DNA of 64,000 bases from Kitasatospora aureofaciens (lineage in GTDB: Bacteria; Actinomycetota; Actinomycetes; Streptomycetales; Streptomycetaceae). Each line of letters begins with the position of its first letter. The stretch's first letter is position 1. Positions 53,907-64,000 of the stretch are shown here, one piece after another. A program made the translations under genes and the position numbers. The notes beneath the pieces were generated by a model. That model did no database searches and was not told where the DNA came from. It was given only the letters and a program-made list of their open reading frames with translations. Where the stretch lies: the NCBI RefSeq assembly GCF_019192735.1, contig NZ_JAHTKP010000007.1, positions 185,901 to 249,900 of the forward strand, read 5' to 3'.

Positions 53907-54276
53907 ATATCGAACATAACGGACGATCAAGACGCCCACCCACCCGCCTACCGCACCCCGATCCCCGTCGGCGCCCGACCCGCCGCCCACTCGGCCAAAC
54001 AGTACAGAAATGCCCCATTTGTCATACAGTGCGACCAAAGCAGCGGCTATACAGATGGAGGCCATGACCGGTGTCCGGATACCTTCTACGACACGGCGGG
54101 GCTGGTCATGGTCTCCTTGGGCGGGCTGCTGTGACTGCGACTGCTGGTCCGCCGGGAGCGGGCGACGCCGATCCCGGCGCAGTTCCCGCCCTCCCCGGCC
54201 TGAGCAGCCCAGGCACATACGCTCTCCTGTCGAACGCATCCGTGATGCGGACCACTCGACCCCACCCCTCCGGGAA
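53907..54276. other. divergent intergenic region upstream of copZ
   Basis: About 450 bases separate the phosphatase and copZ genes. 53900-54060 is relatively AT-rich and should hold the phosphatase promoter. No gene or further repeat was recognised. Confidence 0.4.
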
Positions 54277-54293
54277 ATACCCCTCAGGGGTAT
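54277..54293. promoter_or_regulatory. CsoR-type copper operator
   Basis: A perfect 17-base palindrome, ATACCCCTCAGGGGTAT, centred at 54285. The TACCCC...GGGGTA architecture is the CsoR consensus. It lies 63 bases before copZ and overlaps a possible -10 (TATGGT). Copper binding to CsoR should release it and induce copZ-copA. Confidence 0.85.
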
Positions 54294-54355
54294 GGTGTTG
54301 TCACAGCCAGAGCCCGGGCCGCGCCCGGGGCCGCACAGACCTCCCGGAGGCCCGG

Positions 54356-54574
54356 ATGTCCAGCACCATCACCTACACCGTGACCGGCATGAGCTGCGGC
54401 CACTGCGAGAACGCGATCAGCGAGGAGATCTCCGCCCTCACGGGCGTCACCGAGGTCGCCGCCGACGCCAAGACCGGGACCGTGACCGTCTCCTCCGCCT
54501 CCCCGTTGGACGACGAGCAGGTCCGCTCCGCCGTCGACGAGGCCGGCTACGAGCTGGTCGGCCGGAGCGCCTGA
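54356..54574 (+). CDS. copZ: copper chaperone CopZ
   Basis: 72 residues; ATG after CCCGGAGGCCCGG. Heavy-metal-associated domain with MxCxxC as [15 protein letters not shown], followed by [20 protein letters not shown]. Delivers Cu(I) to CopA. First gene of the CsoR-controlled pair; copA follows after 68 bases. Confidence 0.95.
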   Translation: MSSTITYTVTGMSCGHCENAISEEISALTGVTEVAADAKTGTVTVSSASPLDDEQVRSAVDEAGYELVGRSA

Positions 54575-54642
54575 GCCCACCCGGTCACGGCGGGGCCCGG
54601 GCAGCGGACCCCGCCGCACGCCCCACCAAGGAGCTGAACCGC

Positions 54643-56949
<2,307 letters not shown>

Positions 56950-56959
56950 GGCACCCGAT

Positions 56960-57002
56960 GCGTGAGGGCCCGGACCGTCGGAAACGGTCCAGGCCCTCAC
57001 GC
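56960..57002. terminator. bidirectional terminator after copA
   Basis: 19-base arms with one mismatch (GCGTGAGGGCC...) around CGGAA, between the convergent copA and SDR genes. Confidence 0.8.
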
Positions 57003-57030
57003 ACGGACAACACGGACGACACGGACGACG

Positions 57031-57750
57031 TCAACGCCCGAGCAGCTCGCCGCCGTTGCAGTGCAGGATCTCGCCGGTGATGAACCCGGCCTCGGGCGAG
57101 GCGAGGAAGTACACGGCCGCCGCGACCTCGCCGGTCTCCCCGATCCGGCCGAGCAGGGTGCGGGCCGCCCGGCGGGAGACCTCGGCCTCGTCCAGCCGCG
57201 GGCCGAAGAACTCGGTGCCGGCCACCGTGCCCGGGGCGACGATGTTGGCGGTGATCCCCGAGGTGCCCAACTGGGCGGCCAGGAAGTGGTTCCAGGCGTG
57301 CAGCGAGGCCTTCGCCGCGCCGTACGAGCCGGCCCCGCGCAGAGCGGCGATCGAGCTGATGGTGACCACCCGCCCGGAGCCCGGGGTCAGCCGGTCCCGG
57401 ATCGACTCGGTGAGCAGCACCACGGTCAGCACGTTCCGCTCGAAGTCGCCGCGCCAGCGGGCCAGCAGCGCGTGCGGGCCGCCGCCGATCACCGTCTCCC
57501 GGCTGCCGGCGTTGTTCACCAGCACGTCGATCCGCTCGGGCAGTTCGGCGAGCGCGGCCTCGACGGCGTCCGGATCGGCGAGGTCGCACACCAGCGGGGT
57601 GACGTTCGGCCCGAGGTCGGCCGCGGACTTCTCCAGCACGGCCCGGCGGCGGCCGACGATCACGACCCGTTCGCCCGCCTCGGCGAACCGCCGCGCCACC
57701 TCGTACCCGATTCCCGTGCCACCGCCGGTGACAACGACGTTCCTGGTCAT
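57031..57750 (-). CDS. short-chain dehydrogenase/reductase
   Basis: 239 residues; ATG after GGGAGGGAG. Classical SDR: VVVTGGGTGIGYEVARRFAE (cofactor), LVNNAGSRETVIGG (NNAG), catalytic Ser in VVTISSIAALRG, and SYGAAKASLHAW (YxxxK). GRR after strand 2 suggests NADP preference. It ends EILHCNGGELLGR, similar to beta-ketoacyl-ACP-reductase-like oxidoreductases. Substrate unknown. Confidence 0.93.
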   Translation of the reverse strand: MTRNVVVTGGGTGIGYEVARRFAEAGERVVIVGRRRAVLEKSAADLGPNVTPLVCDLADPDAVEAALAELPERIDVLVNNAGSRETVIGGGPHALLARWRGDFERNVLTVVLLTESIRDRLTPGSGRVVTISSIAALRGAGSYGAAKASLHAWNHFLAAQLGTSGITANIVAPGTVAGTEFFGPRLDEAEVSRRAARTLLGRIGETGEVAAAVYFLASPEAGFITGEILHCNGGELLGR

Positions 57751-58235
57751 CTGCGCACTCCCTCCCCAGTTCCGCCGCCACGCTGCGAGGGTGCGGGACG
57801 GTCCGTACCGGAATGCCACGATTCCTATCACGCTCGGTTGCCGTGACTGCGGGGAGGGTGACGTCGCGCCCGCGGGAACGTGTGATATGGGCCTGGCACC
57901 ACGCGCACACGGAGCGTGGCGAGAGGCAGCTCACACCCCTCGGGCGTAACTTCTCGCACCCTGATACGTCTTAGGTTGGTAGTGCGGCAGTTTTCCCGGG
58001 GCGGAGACGTGACGAACGGCATCACGTCCCCGCGCCTTTACTGCCGTCGACGGGGCTCCGGCGGGCCCCGGGACGGCCGTCGATCTCGACGGCCCTCGCG
58101 CACGGCGCCGGGGTTGTGGCGGGCCAGGGACGCTTTGAGCGGCCGTCCCGGGCTGCGGCCGGCCCCGGAGTCGTGCGCCGTACGATTCCGTCCCCGCACG
58201 GACGCGCCCGCGAGGGCCGCCGCGCGGGGACACGC
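57751..58235. other. intergenic region between the SDR start and the gltA end
   Basis: About 480 bases without a convincing gene in any frame. Contains the SDR promoter region and GC-rich partial inverted repeats around 58050-58230. No RNA gene recognised. Confidence 0.4.
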
Positions 58236-58269
58236 AAGGGCCCGGCCGCACACGTGCGGCCGGGCCCTT
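58236..58269 (-). terminator. terminator of citrate synthase gene
   Basis: Perfect 16-base arms AAGGGCCCGGCCGCAC / GTGCGGCCGGGCCCTT with a 2-base centre, 12 bases past the gltA stop. Confidence 0.85.
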
Positions 58270-58281
58270 CGGGTTGCTGCG

Positions 58282-59571
58282 TCAGCGGTCGCCGAGGGCG
58301 ACGTAGTCGCGGATCGCGGTGCCCGTGTAGATCTGGCGCGGACGGCCGATCCGGCTGGTCGGGTCGTTGATCATCTCGTGCCAGTGGGCGATCCAGCCCG
58401 GCAGCCGGCCGAGGGCGAACAGCACGGTGAACATGCTGGTCGGGAAGCCCATGGCGCGGTAGATCAGGCCGGTGTAGAAGTCCACGTTCGGGTAGAGCTT
58501 GCGCGAGACGAAGAAGTCGTCCTTGAGCGCGTGCTCCTCCAGCTTGAGGGCGATGTCGAGCAGCTCGTCGCTCTTGCCGAGCTGGCCGAGCACCTCGTGG
58601 GCGAGCAGCTTGACCTGCGCGGCGCGCGGGTCGAACGCCTTGTAGACGCGGTGGCCGAAGCCCATCAGCTTGACGCCGTCCTCGCGGTTCTTCACCTTGC
58701 GAATGAACGCGTCGACGTCGCCGCCGTCCTTCTGGATGCTCTCCAGCATCTCCAGCACGGCCTGGTTGGCGCCGCCGTGCAGCGGGCCCCAGAGCGCCGA
58801 GATGCCGGCCGAGATCGAGGCGAACAGGTTGGCGTGGCTGGAGCCGACCAGGCGCACGGTGGAGGTCGAGCAGTTCTGCTCGTGGTCCGCGTGCAGGATG
58901 AGCAGCTTGTCCAGCGCGTTGACGATGACCGGGTTGAGCTCGTAGTCCTCGGCCGGGACCGCGAAGGTCATCCGGAGGAAGTTCTCGACGTAGCTCAGGT
59001 CGTTGCGCGGGTAGACGAAGGGCTGGCCCATCGCCTTCTTGTACGCGCAGGCCGCGATGGTGGGCAGCTTGGCGAGCAGGCGGACGGTCGACAGGTGGCG
59101 CTGGGCCGCGTCGAACGGGTCGTGGCTCTCCGGGTAGAAGGTGGAGAGCGCGCCGACCACCGAGGACAGCATGGCCATCGGGTGGGCGTCCCGCGGGAAG
59201 CCCTGGAAGAAGCGCTTGACGTCCTCGTGCAGCAGGGTGTGCTGGGTGATCTCGCGGTTGAACTTCGCCAGCTGGTCCGCGTTGGGCAGCTCACCGTTGA
59301 TCAGGAGGTACGCGGTCTCGACGAAGCCGCCATCGGAGGCGAGCTGCTCGATCGGGTAGCCGCGGTACCGAAGGATGCCGTTGTCGCCGTCCACGAAGGT
59401 GATCGCGGACTTGTAGGCGGCGGTGTTACCGAAGCCGTTGTCCAGGGTGACCAGGCCGGTCTGCGGGAGCAGCTTCGAGATGTCGAAGCCGGCGTTGCCC
59501 GCAGTGCTCTCGACGACGGGGTACTCGTACTCGCCGTCCTGGTACCGCAGTACTACCGAGTTGTCGCTCAC
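58282..59571 (-). CDS. gltA: citrate synthase
   Basis: 429 residues, type II (hexameric, NADH-regulated family) length. Conserved segments: LRYRGYPIEQLA, LILHADHEQNCSTSTVRLVG (His), ALWGPLHGGANQAVLEML (His), MGFGHRVYKAFDPRA (His/Arg) and the catalytic Asp in LEEHALKDDFFVSRKLYPNV. Condenses acetyl-CoA with oxaloacetate. Monocistronic, with a strong terminator. The 226-base upstream gap contains a TTGACG hexamer (minus strand, near 59760) but no clear -10. Confidence 0.97.
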   Translation of the reverse strand: MSDNSVVLRYQDGEYEYPVVESTAGNAGFDISKLLPQTGLVTLDNGFGNTAAYKSAITFVDGDNGILRYRGYPIEQLASDGGFVETAYLLINGELPNADQLAKFNREITQHTLLHEDVKRFFQGFPRDAHPMAMLSSVVGALSTFYPESHDPFDAAQRHLSTVRLLAKLPTIAACAYKKAMGQPFVYPRNDLSYVENFLRMTFAVPAEDYELNPVIVNALDKLLILHADHEQNCSTSTVRLVGSSHANLFASISAGISALWGPLHGGANQAVLEMLESIQKDGGDVDAFIRKVKNREDGVKLMGFGHRVYKAFDPRAAQVKLLAHEVLGQLGKSDELLDIALKLEEHALKDDFFVSRKLYPNVDFYTGLIYRAMGFPTSMFTVLFALGRLPGWIAHWHEMINDPTSRIGRPRQIYTGTAIRDYVALGDR

Positions 59572-59797
59572 GTCTTCCTCACCGACGAAATGAATCCTCT
59601 TCCAGAGGTGCCCTGACTGTCTCTACCATCCCCCATCCGGAGGACAGCCGCGCACCCGGGGTGGCCCGAAAGGGCCCGCCCCTACAAAACCTGCCGCCGC
59701 AGCCGGTACGAACCGGACAAGATCGACACAACCCTAGGCTCTGCCGTAAATCTCTTCACGTCAAGAGAACATTAGAGGCAACCATCCTGCTGGATAA

Positions 59798-62035
59798 TCA
59801 TCCAGTTGCAAGTCGATGATCGAGTGCGGCATGCCGCCGGCCTGCACTGACGGCCCGCACGGCCTGCGCGATCGCCTTCCGTGATCCCACCAGCACCACG
59901 AGTTTCCGTGCCCTGGTCACGGCGGTGTACAAGAGGTTTCGCTGGAGCATCATCCAAGCGGACATGGTGACCGGAATCACCACCACCGGATACTCGCTGC
60001 CCTGCGAGCGGTGGATCGTCACCGCGTACGCGTGGGCCAGCTCGTCGAGTTCGTCGAAGTCGTACGGCACCTCCTCGTCCTCGTCGGTGAGCACCGTCAG
60101 CCGCTGGTCGTCCACACTGAGGGCGGTCACCACTCCCACTGTGCCGTTGAAGACGCCGTTCCGCCCCTTGTCGTAGTTGTTGCGGATCTGCGTCACCTTG
60201 TCCCCCACCCGGAACGTCCGCCCGCCGAACCGCCGCTCCGCCAGCCCCTCCCGGGCCGGCGTCACCGCCGCCTGCAGCAGCGTGTTCAGGTTCCCCGCCC
60301 CGGCCGGCCCGCGGTGCATCGGCGCCAGCACCTGGACGTCCCGGCGCGGGTCGAAGCCGAACTTCTGCGGGATCCGCCGCGCCACCACGTCCACCGTCAG
60401 ACCGGCCGCGCGCTCCGCGTCGTCCTCCGCGAACAGGAAGAAATCCGGCAGACCGTCCGTCAGCGGCGCCTTCCCCTCGTTGATCCGGTGCGCGTTGGTC
60501 ACCACACCCGACTGCTGCGCCTGCCGGAAGATCCTGGTCAGCCGCACCGACGGGATCGGCCCGCCGTCCGCCAGCAGATCCCGCAGCACCTCCCCCGCGC
60601 CCACCGACGGCAGCTGGTCCACGTCCCCGACGAACAGCAGGTGCGCCCCCGGCGGCACCGCCTTGACCAGCTTGTTCGCCAGGATCAGGTCCAGCATCGA
60701 GGCCTCGTCCACCACCACCAGGTCCGCGTCCAGCGGCCGGTCCCGGTCGTACGCGGCGTCCCCGCCCGGCTTCAGCTCCAGCAGCCGGTGCACCGTCGAG
60801 GCCTCCGCCCCGGTCAGCTCCGCCAGCCGCTTCGCCGCCCGGCCGGTCGGCGCCGCCAGCACCACCTTCGCCCGCTTCGCCAGCGCCAGCGTCACGATCG
60901 ACTTCACCGTGAACGACTTCCCGCAGCCAGGACCGCCCGTCAGCACCGCGACCTTCTCGGTCAGCGCCAGCCGCACCGCCTGCTCCTGCTCCGGCGCCAG
61001 CTCCGCACCGGTGCGCTTCGCCAGCCACTCCAGCACCACCGGCCAGTCCACCGACCCGAACCACGGCATCCGGTCGGTGTCCGAACGCAGCAGCCGCAGC
61101 AACTGGTTGGCCAGCGAGATCTCCGCCCGGTGGAACGGCACCAGGTACACCGCGGTGATCGACTCACCGCCGTCCCCCGGCACCGACTCGCGCACCACCC
61201 CCTCCGCCGCCACCAGCTCCGCCAGGCAGTCGATCACCAGCCCCACGTCCACCTGCAGCAGCTTCACGCCGTCCGCGATCAGCCGTTCCTCCGGCAGGTA
61301 GCAATGCCCCTGGTCGCTGCTCTGCGACAGCGCGTACTGCAGCCCCGCCTTCACCCGCTCCGGACTGTCGTGCGGGATGCCCACCGCCTGCGCGATCCGG
61401 TCCGCCGTCAGGAACCCGATGCCCCACACGTCCGAGGCCAGCCGGTACGGCTCGTTCTTCACCACCCCGATCGAGCCGTCCCCGTACTGCTTGTAGATCC
61501 GCACGGCCAGCGAGGTCGACACCCCGACCCCCTGCAGGAAGACCATCACCTCCTTGATGGCCTTCTGCTCCTCCCAGGCCGCCGCGATCTTCTTCGTCCG
61601 CTTCGGCCCCAGCCCCGGCACCTCGATCAGCCGGCCCGGCTCGTTCTCGATCACCTCCAGGGTGTCCACCCCGAACCGCTCCACGATCCGCTCGGCGAAC
61701 CGCGGCCCGATCCCCTTGATCAGCCCCGAGCCCAGGTACCGCTGGATCCCCTGCACCGTGGCCGGCAGCACCGTCGTGTAGTTCTCCACCACGAACTGCC
61801 GCCCGTACTGCGGGTGCGAGCCCCACCGCCCGTGCAGCCGCAGCGACTCCCCGACCTGCGCCCCCAGCAGCGCCCCCACCACGGTCAGGAGGTCGTTCCC
61901 GCCCCGGCCGGTGTCCACCCGGGCCACCGTGTACCCGGTCTCCTCGTTGGCGTACGTGATCCGCTCCAGCACCCCCTCCACCTGGGCGAGCTGGCGCTGC
62001 GCGGGCTCCTGTCCCGCCTGCGGCTGCCTGGCCAC
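59798..62035 (-). CDS. recD2: RecD2-type ATP-dependent DNA helicase
   Basis: 745 residues; GTG after GAAGGGGGG. The N-terminal OB/helix-hairpin-helix part (ERITYANEETGYTVARVDTG, GIGPRFAERIVERFG, EVPGLGPKRTKKIAAAWEEQ) is diagnostic of RecD2. Helicase motifs: Walker A TGGPGCGKSFTVKS, motif II VVVDEASMLD, motif III LFVGDVDQLPSVGAGEVLRD, and C-terminal YAVTIHRSQGSEYPVVVIPV and LLYTAVTRARKLVVLVG. A 5'-3' helicase acting in repair without RecBC. Confidence 0.95.
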   Translation of the reverse strand: MARQPQAGQEPAQRQLAQVEGVLERITYANEETGYTVARVDTGRGGNDLLTVVGALLGAQVGESLRLHGRWGSHPQYGRQFVVENYTTVLPATVQGIQRYLGSGLIKGIGPRFAERIVERFGVDTLEVIENEPGRLIEVPGLGPKRTKKIAAAWEEQKAIKEVMVFLQGVGVSTSLAVRIYKQYGDGSIGVVKNEPYRLASDVWGIGFLTADRIAQAVGIPHDSPERVKAGLQYALSQSSDQGHCYLPEERLIADGVKLLQVDVGLVIDCLAELVAAEGVVRESVPGDGGESITAVYLVPFHRAEISLANQLLRLLRSDTDRMPWFGSVDWPVVLEWLAKRTGAELAPEQEQAVRLALTEKVAVLTGGPGCGKSFTVKSIVTLALAKRAKVVLAAPTGRAAKRLAELTGAEASTVHRLLELKPGGDAAYDRDRPLDADLVVVDEASMLDLILANKLVKAVPPGAHLLFVGDVDQLPSVGAGEVLRDLLADGGPIPSVRLTRIFRQAQQSGVVTNAHRINEGKAPLTDGLPDFFLFAEDDAERAAGLTVDVVARRIPQKFGFDPRRDVQVLAPMHRGPAGAGNLNTLLQAAVTPAREGLAERRFGGRTFRVGDKVTQIRNNYDKGRNGVFNGTVGVVTALSVDDQRLTVLTDEDEEVPYDFDELDELAHAYAVTIHRSQGSEYPVVVIPVTMSAWMMLQRNLLYTAVTRARKLVVLVGSRKAIAQAVRAVSAGRRHAALDHRLATG

Positions 62036-62228
62036 CGGGACCCCCCTTCGACCGGTACGGGCGGACCTTTCCGCTACGCACCGTACCGTCCCGCTCGGAC
62101 AGCCCCGCCACCCTTGTGGACCCACGATCCGCCTGCCGTGCGGCCCTCCGGCGCAAGTGCCAGGCTGGGAAGGACCGGGGGGTCGCCGACCGCGCCCGCA
62201 CGGGCCCCGTCCGAGGAGCACTGCCGTC

Positions 62229-63020
62229 ATGCTCACCACCGCCTACCGCCCCGGCGCCCCCGTCTGGCTCGACCTCGGCAGCCCCGACACCCGGGCCTCC
62301 GTGGACTTCTACACCACCCTGTTCGGCTGGACCTTCGACTCGGCCGGTCCCGAGGCCGGCGGCTACGGCTTCTTCCAGCTCGACGGCCGGACGGTCGCCG
62401 CCCTCGGCCCGCTCGCCGAGAACAGTGCCCTGCCCGCTTGGACGCTGTACTTCAGCACCCCCGACGCCGACCGCACCACCGAGCTCGTCCAGCAGGCCGG
62501 CGGGCGCGTCCGGTTCGCCCCCTTCGACGTCTTCACCGCGGGCCGGATGGCCGGCTACACCGACCCGACCGGCGCCGAGTTCGCCGTCTGGCAGCCGCAC
62601 GACACCCGCGGCCTGGACGTGGTCACCGAGGAGGGCAGCCTCTGCTGGGCCGAGTGCTACAGCGTCGACGCGGAACGCGCGAAATCCTTCTACCGCACGG
62701 TCTTCGGCTGGCAGGAGCAGGACGTCCCGCTCGGCAGCATCCTCTACACCGTCCTCACCCCGGCCGGCGGCGGCACCGACGACGCCCACGGCGGCATCAT
62801 GCAGCTCGGCCCCGAACACACCGCCCGCGGCACCACCTCGCACTGGCTCCCCTACTTCGAGGTCCCCAACGTCGACGCGAGCCTCGCCATCGCGAGCACC
62901 CTCGGAGCGACCGTCCGGATCCCCGCCATGGACGTCCACGGTGTGGGCCGGCTCGGCCAGCTGCTCGACCCGCACGGCGCCGTCTTCGCCGTGATCACCA
63001 GCGCCAAGCCCGGTGAGTGA
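62229..63020 (+). CDS. tandem VOC (glyoxalase-fold) protein
   Basis: 263 residues; ATG after GAGGAGCACTG. Two VOC domains: PVWLDLGSPDTRASVDFYTT with LFGWTFDSAG, and SLCWAECYSVDAERAKSFYR with TVFGWQEQDVPLG. Ends LLDPHGAVFAVI. The domains are similar to the CFP30B/27 kDa antigen type of mycobacteria. A metal-dependent enzyme or resistance protein is possible; the metal ligands are only partly kept. Confidence 0.9.
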   Translation: MLTTAYRPGAPVWLDLGSPDTRASVDFYTTLFGWTFDSAGPEAGGYGFFQLDGRTVAALGPLAENSALPAWTLYFSTPDADRTTELVQQAGGRVRFAPFDVFTAGRMAGYTDPTGAEFAVWQPHDTRGLDVVTEEGSLCWAECYSVDAERAKSFYRTVFGWQEQDVPLGSILYTVLTPAGGGTDDAHGGIMQLGPEHTARGTTSHWLPYFEVPNVDASLAIASTLGATVRIPAMDVHGVGRLGQLLDPHGAVFAVITSAKPGE

Positions 63021-63108
63021 CGCCGGATCACCCCCGAGGAGGGGCGTGAAGGGGTGCTGCGGGCACGGACGGGCGGTGGTGCGAAACAGGTCCTTCTATG
63101 CTCTGATC

Positions 63109-63597
63109 ATGACCGAGAGCGTGACTGAGACCATGGCCGAGAGCATGACTGATCTGACGATCCGCCGGGCCGCCGAAGAGGACCTGCCGGCGATCGTGGC
63201 GATGCTCGCCGACGACCCCCTGGGCGCCACCCGCGAGAGCCCCGACAACCTCACCCCGTACCGCGCCGCCTTCGCCCGCATCGACGGCGACCCGCACCAG
63301 CACCTGGTCGTCGCCGAGCGCGCCGGCCGGACCGTCGGCACCCTGCAACTGACCTTCGTCCCGGACCTCTCCCGTAAGGGCTCCACCCGCACGATCATCG
63401 AGGGCGTCCGCATCCACGCCGACGAGCGCGGCAGCGGCCTCGGTACCGAACTGATCCAGTGGGCGATCGAACGCTCCCGCGCACTCGACGCCGACCTCGT
63501 CCAGCTGACCTCGGACGCCACCCGCACCGACGCCCACCGCTTCTACGAACGGCTCGGCTTCGTGCGGTCGCACTTCGGTTTCAAGCTCCAGCTCTGA
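63109..63597 (+). CDS. GNAT family N-acetyltransferase
   Basis: 162 residues from ATG 63109 (another Met 12 codons later, MTDLTIRRAAEEDLPAIVAM). Acetyl-CoA motif: GVRIHADERGSGLGTELIQW; C-terminal FYERLGFVRSHFGFKLQL. A TATGCT hexamer ends 6 bases before the ATG and no Shine-Dalgarno sequence is visible, so the mRNA may be leaderless. The N-terminal MTESVTETMAESMT is repetitive. The frame overlaps the VOC stop further upstream, but that part is not protein-like. Confidence 0.88.
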   Translation: MTESVTETMAESMTDLTIRRAAEEDLPAIVAMLADDPLGATRESPDNLTPYRAAFARIDGDPHQHLVVAERAGRTVGTLQLTFVPDLSRKGSTRTIIEGVRIHADERGSGLGTELIQWAIERSRALDADLVQLTSDATRTDAHRFYERLGFVRSHFGFKLQL

Positions 63598-63630
63598 GGA
63601 ATTTGCTCCGGAAACGGCTCCGGAAATGCA

Positions 63631-63664
63631 AAGAACCCCCATCCGGAATCGGATGGGGGTTCTT
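63631..63664. terminator. terminator between the GNAT gene and the rRNA operon
   Basis: Perfect 14-base arms AAGAACCCCCATCC / GGATGGGGGTTCTT around GGAATC. A T-rich flank exists on both strands, so it can end both the GNAT mRNA and the minus-strand rRNA operon. Confidence 0.9.
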
Positions 63665-63676
63665 CGGAATGATTGT

Positions 63677-63793
63677 TCGGCGGCGTCCTACTCTCCCACA
63701 GGGTCCCCCCTGCAGTACCATCGGCGCTGTGAGGCTTAGCTTCCGGGTTCGGAATGTAACCGGGCGTTTCCCTCACGCTATGACCACCGAAAC
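63677..63793 (-). rRNA. rrf: 5S ribosomal RNA
   Basis: About 117 bases. The minus strand begins GTTTCGGTGGTCATAGCGTG and contains CCGAACCCGGAAGCTAAG and GATGGTACTGC, ending GAGAGTAGGACGCCGCC, the actinobacterial 5S sequence. Ends set from memory of streptomycete 5S, plus or minus 2 bases. Confidence 0.95.
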
Positions 63794-63874
63794 ACTATGA
63801 AACTGTCAACCGCACCAACCCCTGGCCAGGGATCGGGGTCGTTGTTTCAGAACAACACAGTGGACGCGAGCAAC

Positions 63875-64000
63875 TGAGGACAAGCCCTCGGCCTATTAGT
63901 ACCGGTCAACTCCACCCCTCACAGGGCTTCCATATCCGGCCTATCAACCCAGTCGTCTACTGGGAGCCTTACCCTCTCAAGGAGGTGGGAGTGCTCATCT
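63875..64000 (-). rRNA. rrl: 23S ribosomal RNA, 3' end (continues outside window)
   Basis: The minus strand reads GAGCACTCCCACCTCCTTGA, then GACTGGGTTGATAGGCCGGA and GTACTAATAGGCCGAGGGCT, the conserved final segment of high-GC Gram-positive 23S rRNA. The 3' end is about 63875. The 80-base spacer to 5S (63794-63874) is the usual processing region. Confidence 0.95.

Noticed and set aside
63013..63108. Upstream GTG start for the GNAT gene overlapping the VOC stop
   Set aside because: The added residues are Arg/Cys/Gly-rich and unlike any GNAT N-terminus; the region also contains the likely -10 element.

Overview
The window is a stretch of very GC-rich (roughly 70-75 percent by eye) high-GC Gram-positive chromosome. 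It looks like Streptomyces or, more probably to my eye, the related Kitasatospora. The evidence is the codon use with G/C at third positions, many GTG and TTG starts, and actinobacterial families: DUF397, XRE/DUF5753 and ATPase modules, group II truncated globin, FprB, DinB/DUF664, and a GlnX-GlnH-PknG locus. An LAxTG-anchored thioester protein and ECF41 and ECF42 sigma factors fit the same picture. The species assignment is inference. No phage integrase, transposase or CRISPR array was seen; the sequence reads as chromosomal core and semi-core.

Layout. 1-5.3 kb (minus): a Ser/Thr kinase with a C-terminal PQQ-type propeller, cut by the window edge; then a ferredoxin-fused FprB reductase and an AurF-like diiron oxygenase forming a likely redox pair. 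5.5-10.5 kb: an HSL-family esterase, an ECF42 sigma factor with its YCII partner, and a secreted TolB-like propeller. 10.7-13.5 kb: tRNA-Leu(CAG), then a decayed stretch (DUF397 gene, truncated XRE regulator, truncated and frameshifted ATPase, GlxA-type remnant) dotted with copies of one hairpin. 14-17 kb: an ECF41 sigma factor divergent from its NAD(P)-binding epimerase partner, a DinB protein and a nucleosidase.

17.3-27.9 kb (plus) is the most interesting region: a co-directional cluster of glnX, glnH, a helical protein of unknown function, pknG, a PP2C phosphatase, a vWA protein and an FHA protein. PknG, the phosphatase and the FHA protein all carry similar Cys4 zinc ribbons. This looks like a complete amino-acid sensing, kinase, phosphatase and phospho-reader module that goes beyond the classical mycobacterial GlnX-GlnH-PknG set.

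28-38 kb: a drug-type ABC exporter whose two genes are joined by two tiny overlapping repeat ORFs, then globin, thioesterase, EttA, a cell-wall anchored thioester adhesin, ssb and tRNA-Arg(UCU). 37.5-45 kb: TetR-controlled acyl/transport genes (TetR/GNAT, MFS/TetR, enoyl-CoA hydratase, PAP2-like protein, acyl-CoA dehydrogenase/TetR). 45-52.6 kb: a secreted GH5 glycosidase, M3 peptidase, PolA-like polymerase and the dihydroxyacetone kinase set dhaM / dhaKL. 52.7-57.8 kb: a membrane SpoIIE phosphatase, a CsoR-box controlled copZ-copA pair and an SDR. 58-64 kb: citrate synthase, RecD2 helicase, a VOC protein, a GNAT protein and the distal end of an rRNA operon (5S and the 3' end of 23S, minus strand).

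Most genes are separated by strong GC-rich hairpins, which I list as terminators. Start codons were chosen by visible Shine-Dalgarno sequences and by where family similarity begins. All family calls are from reading the protein sequence, with no database search.
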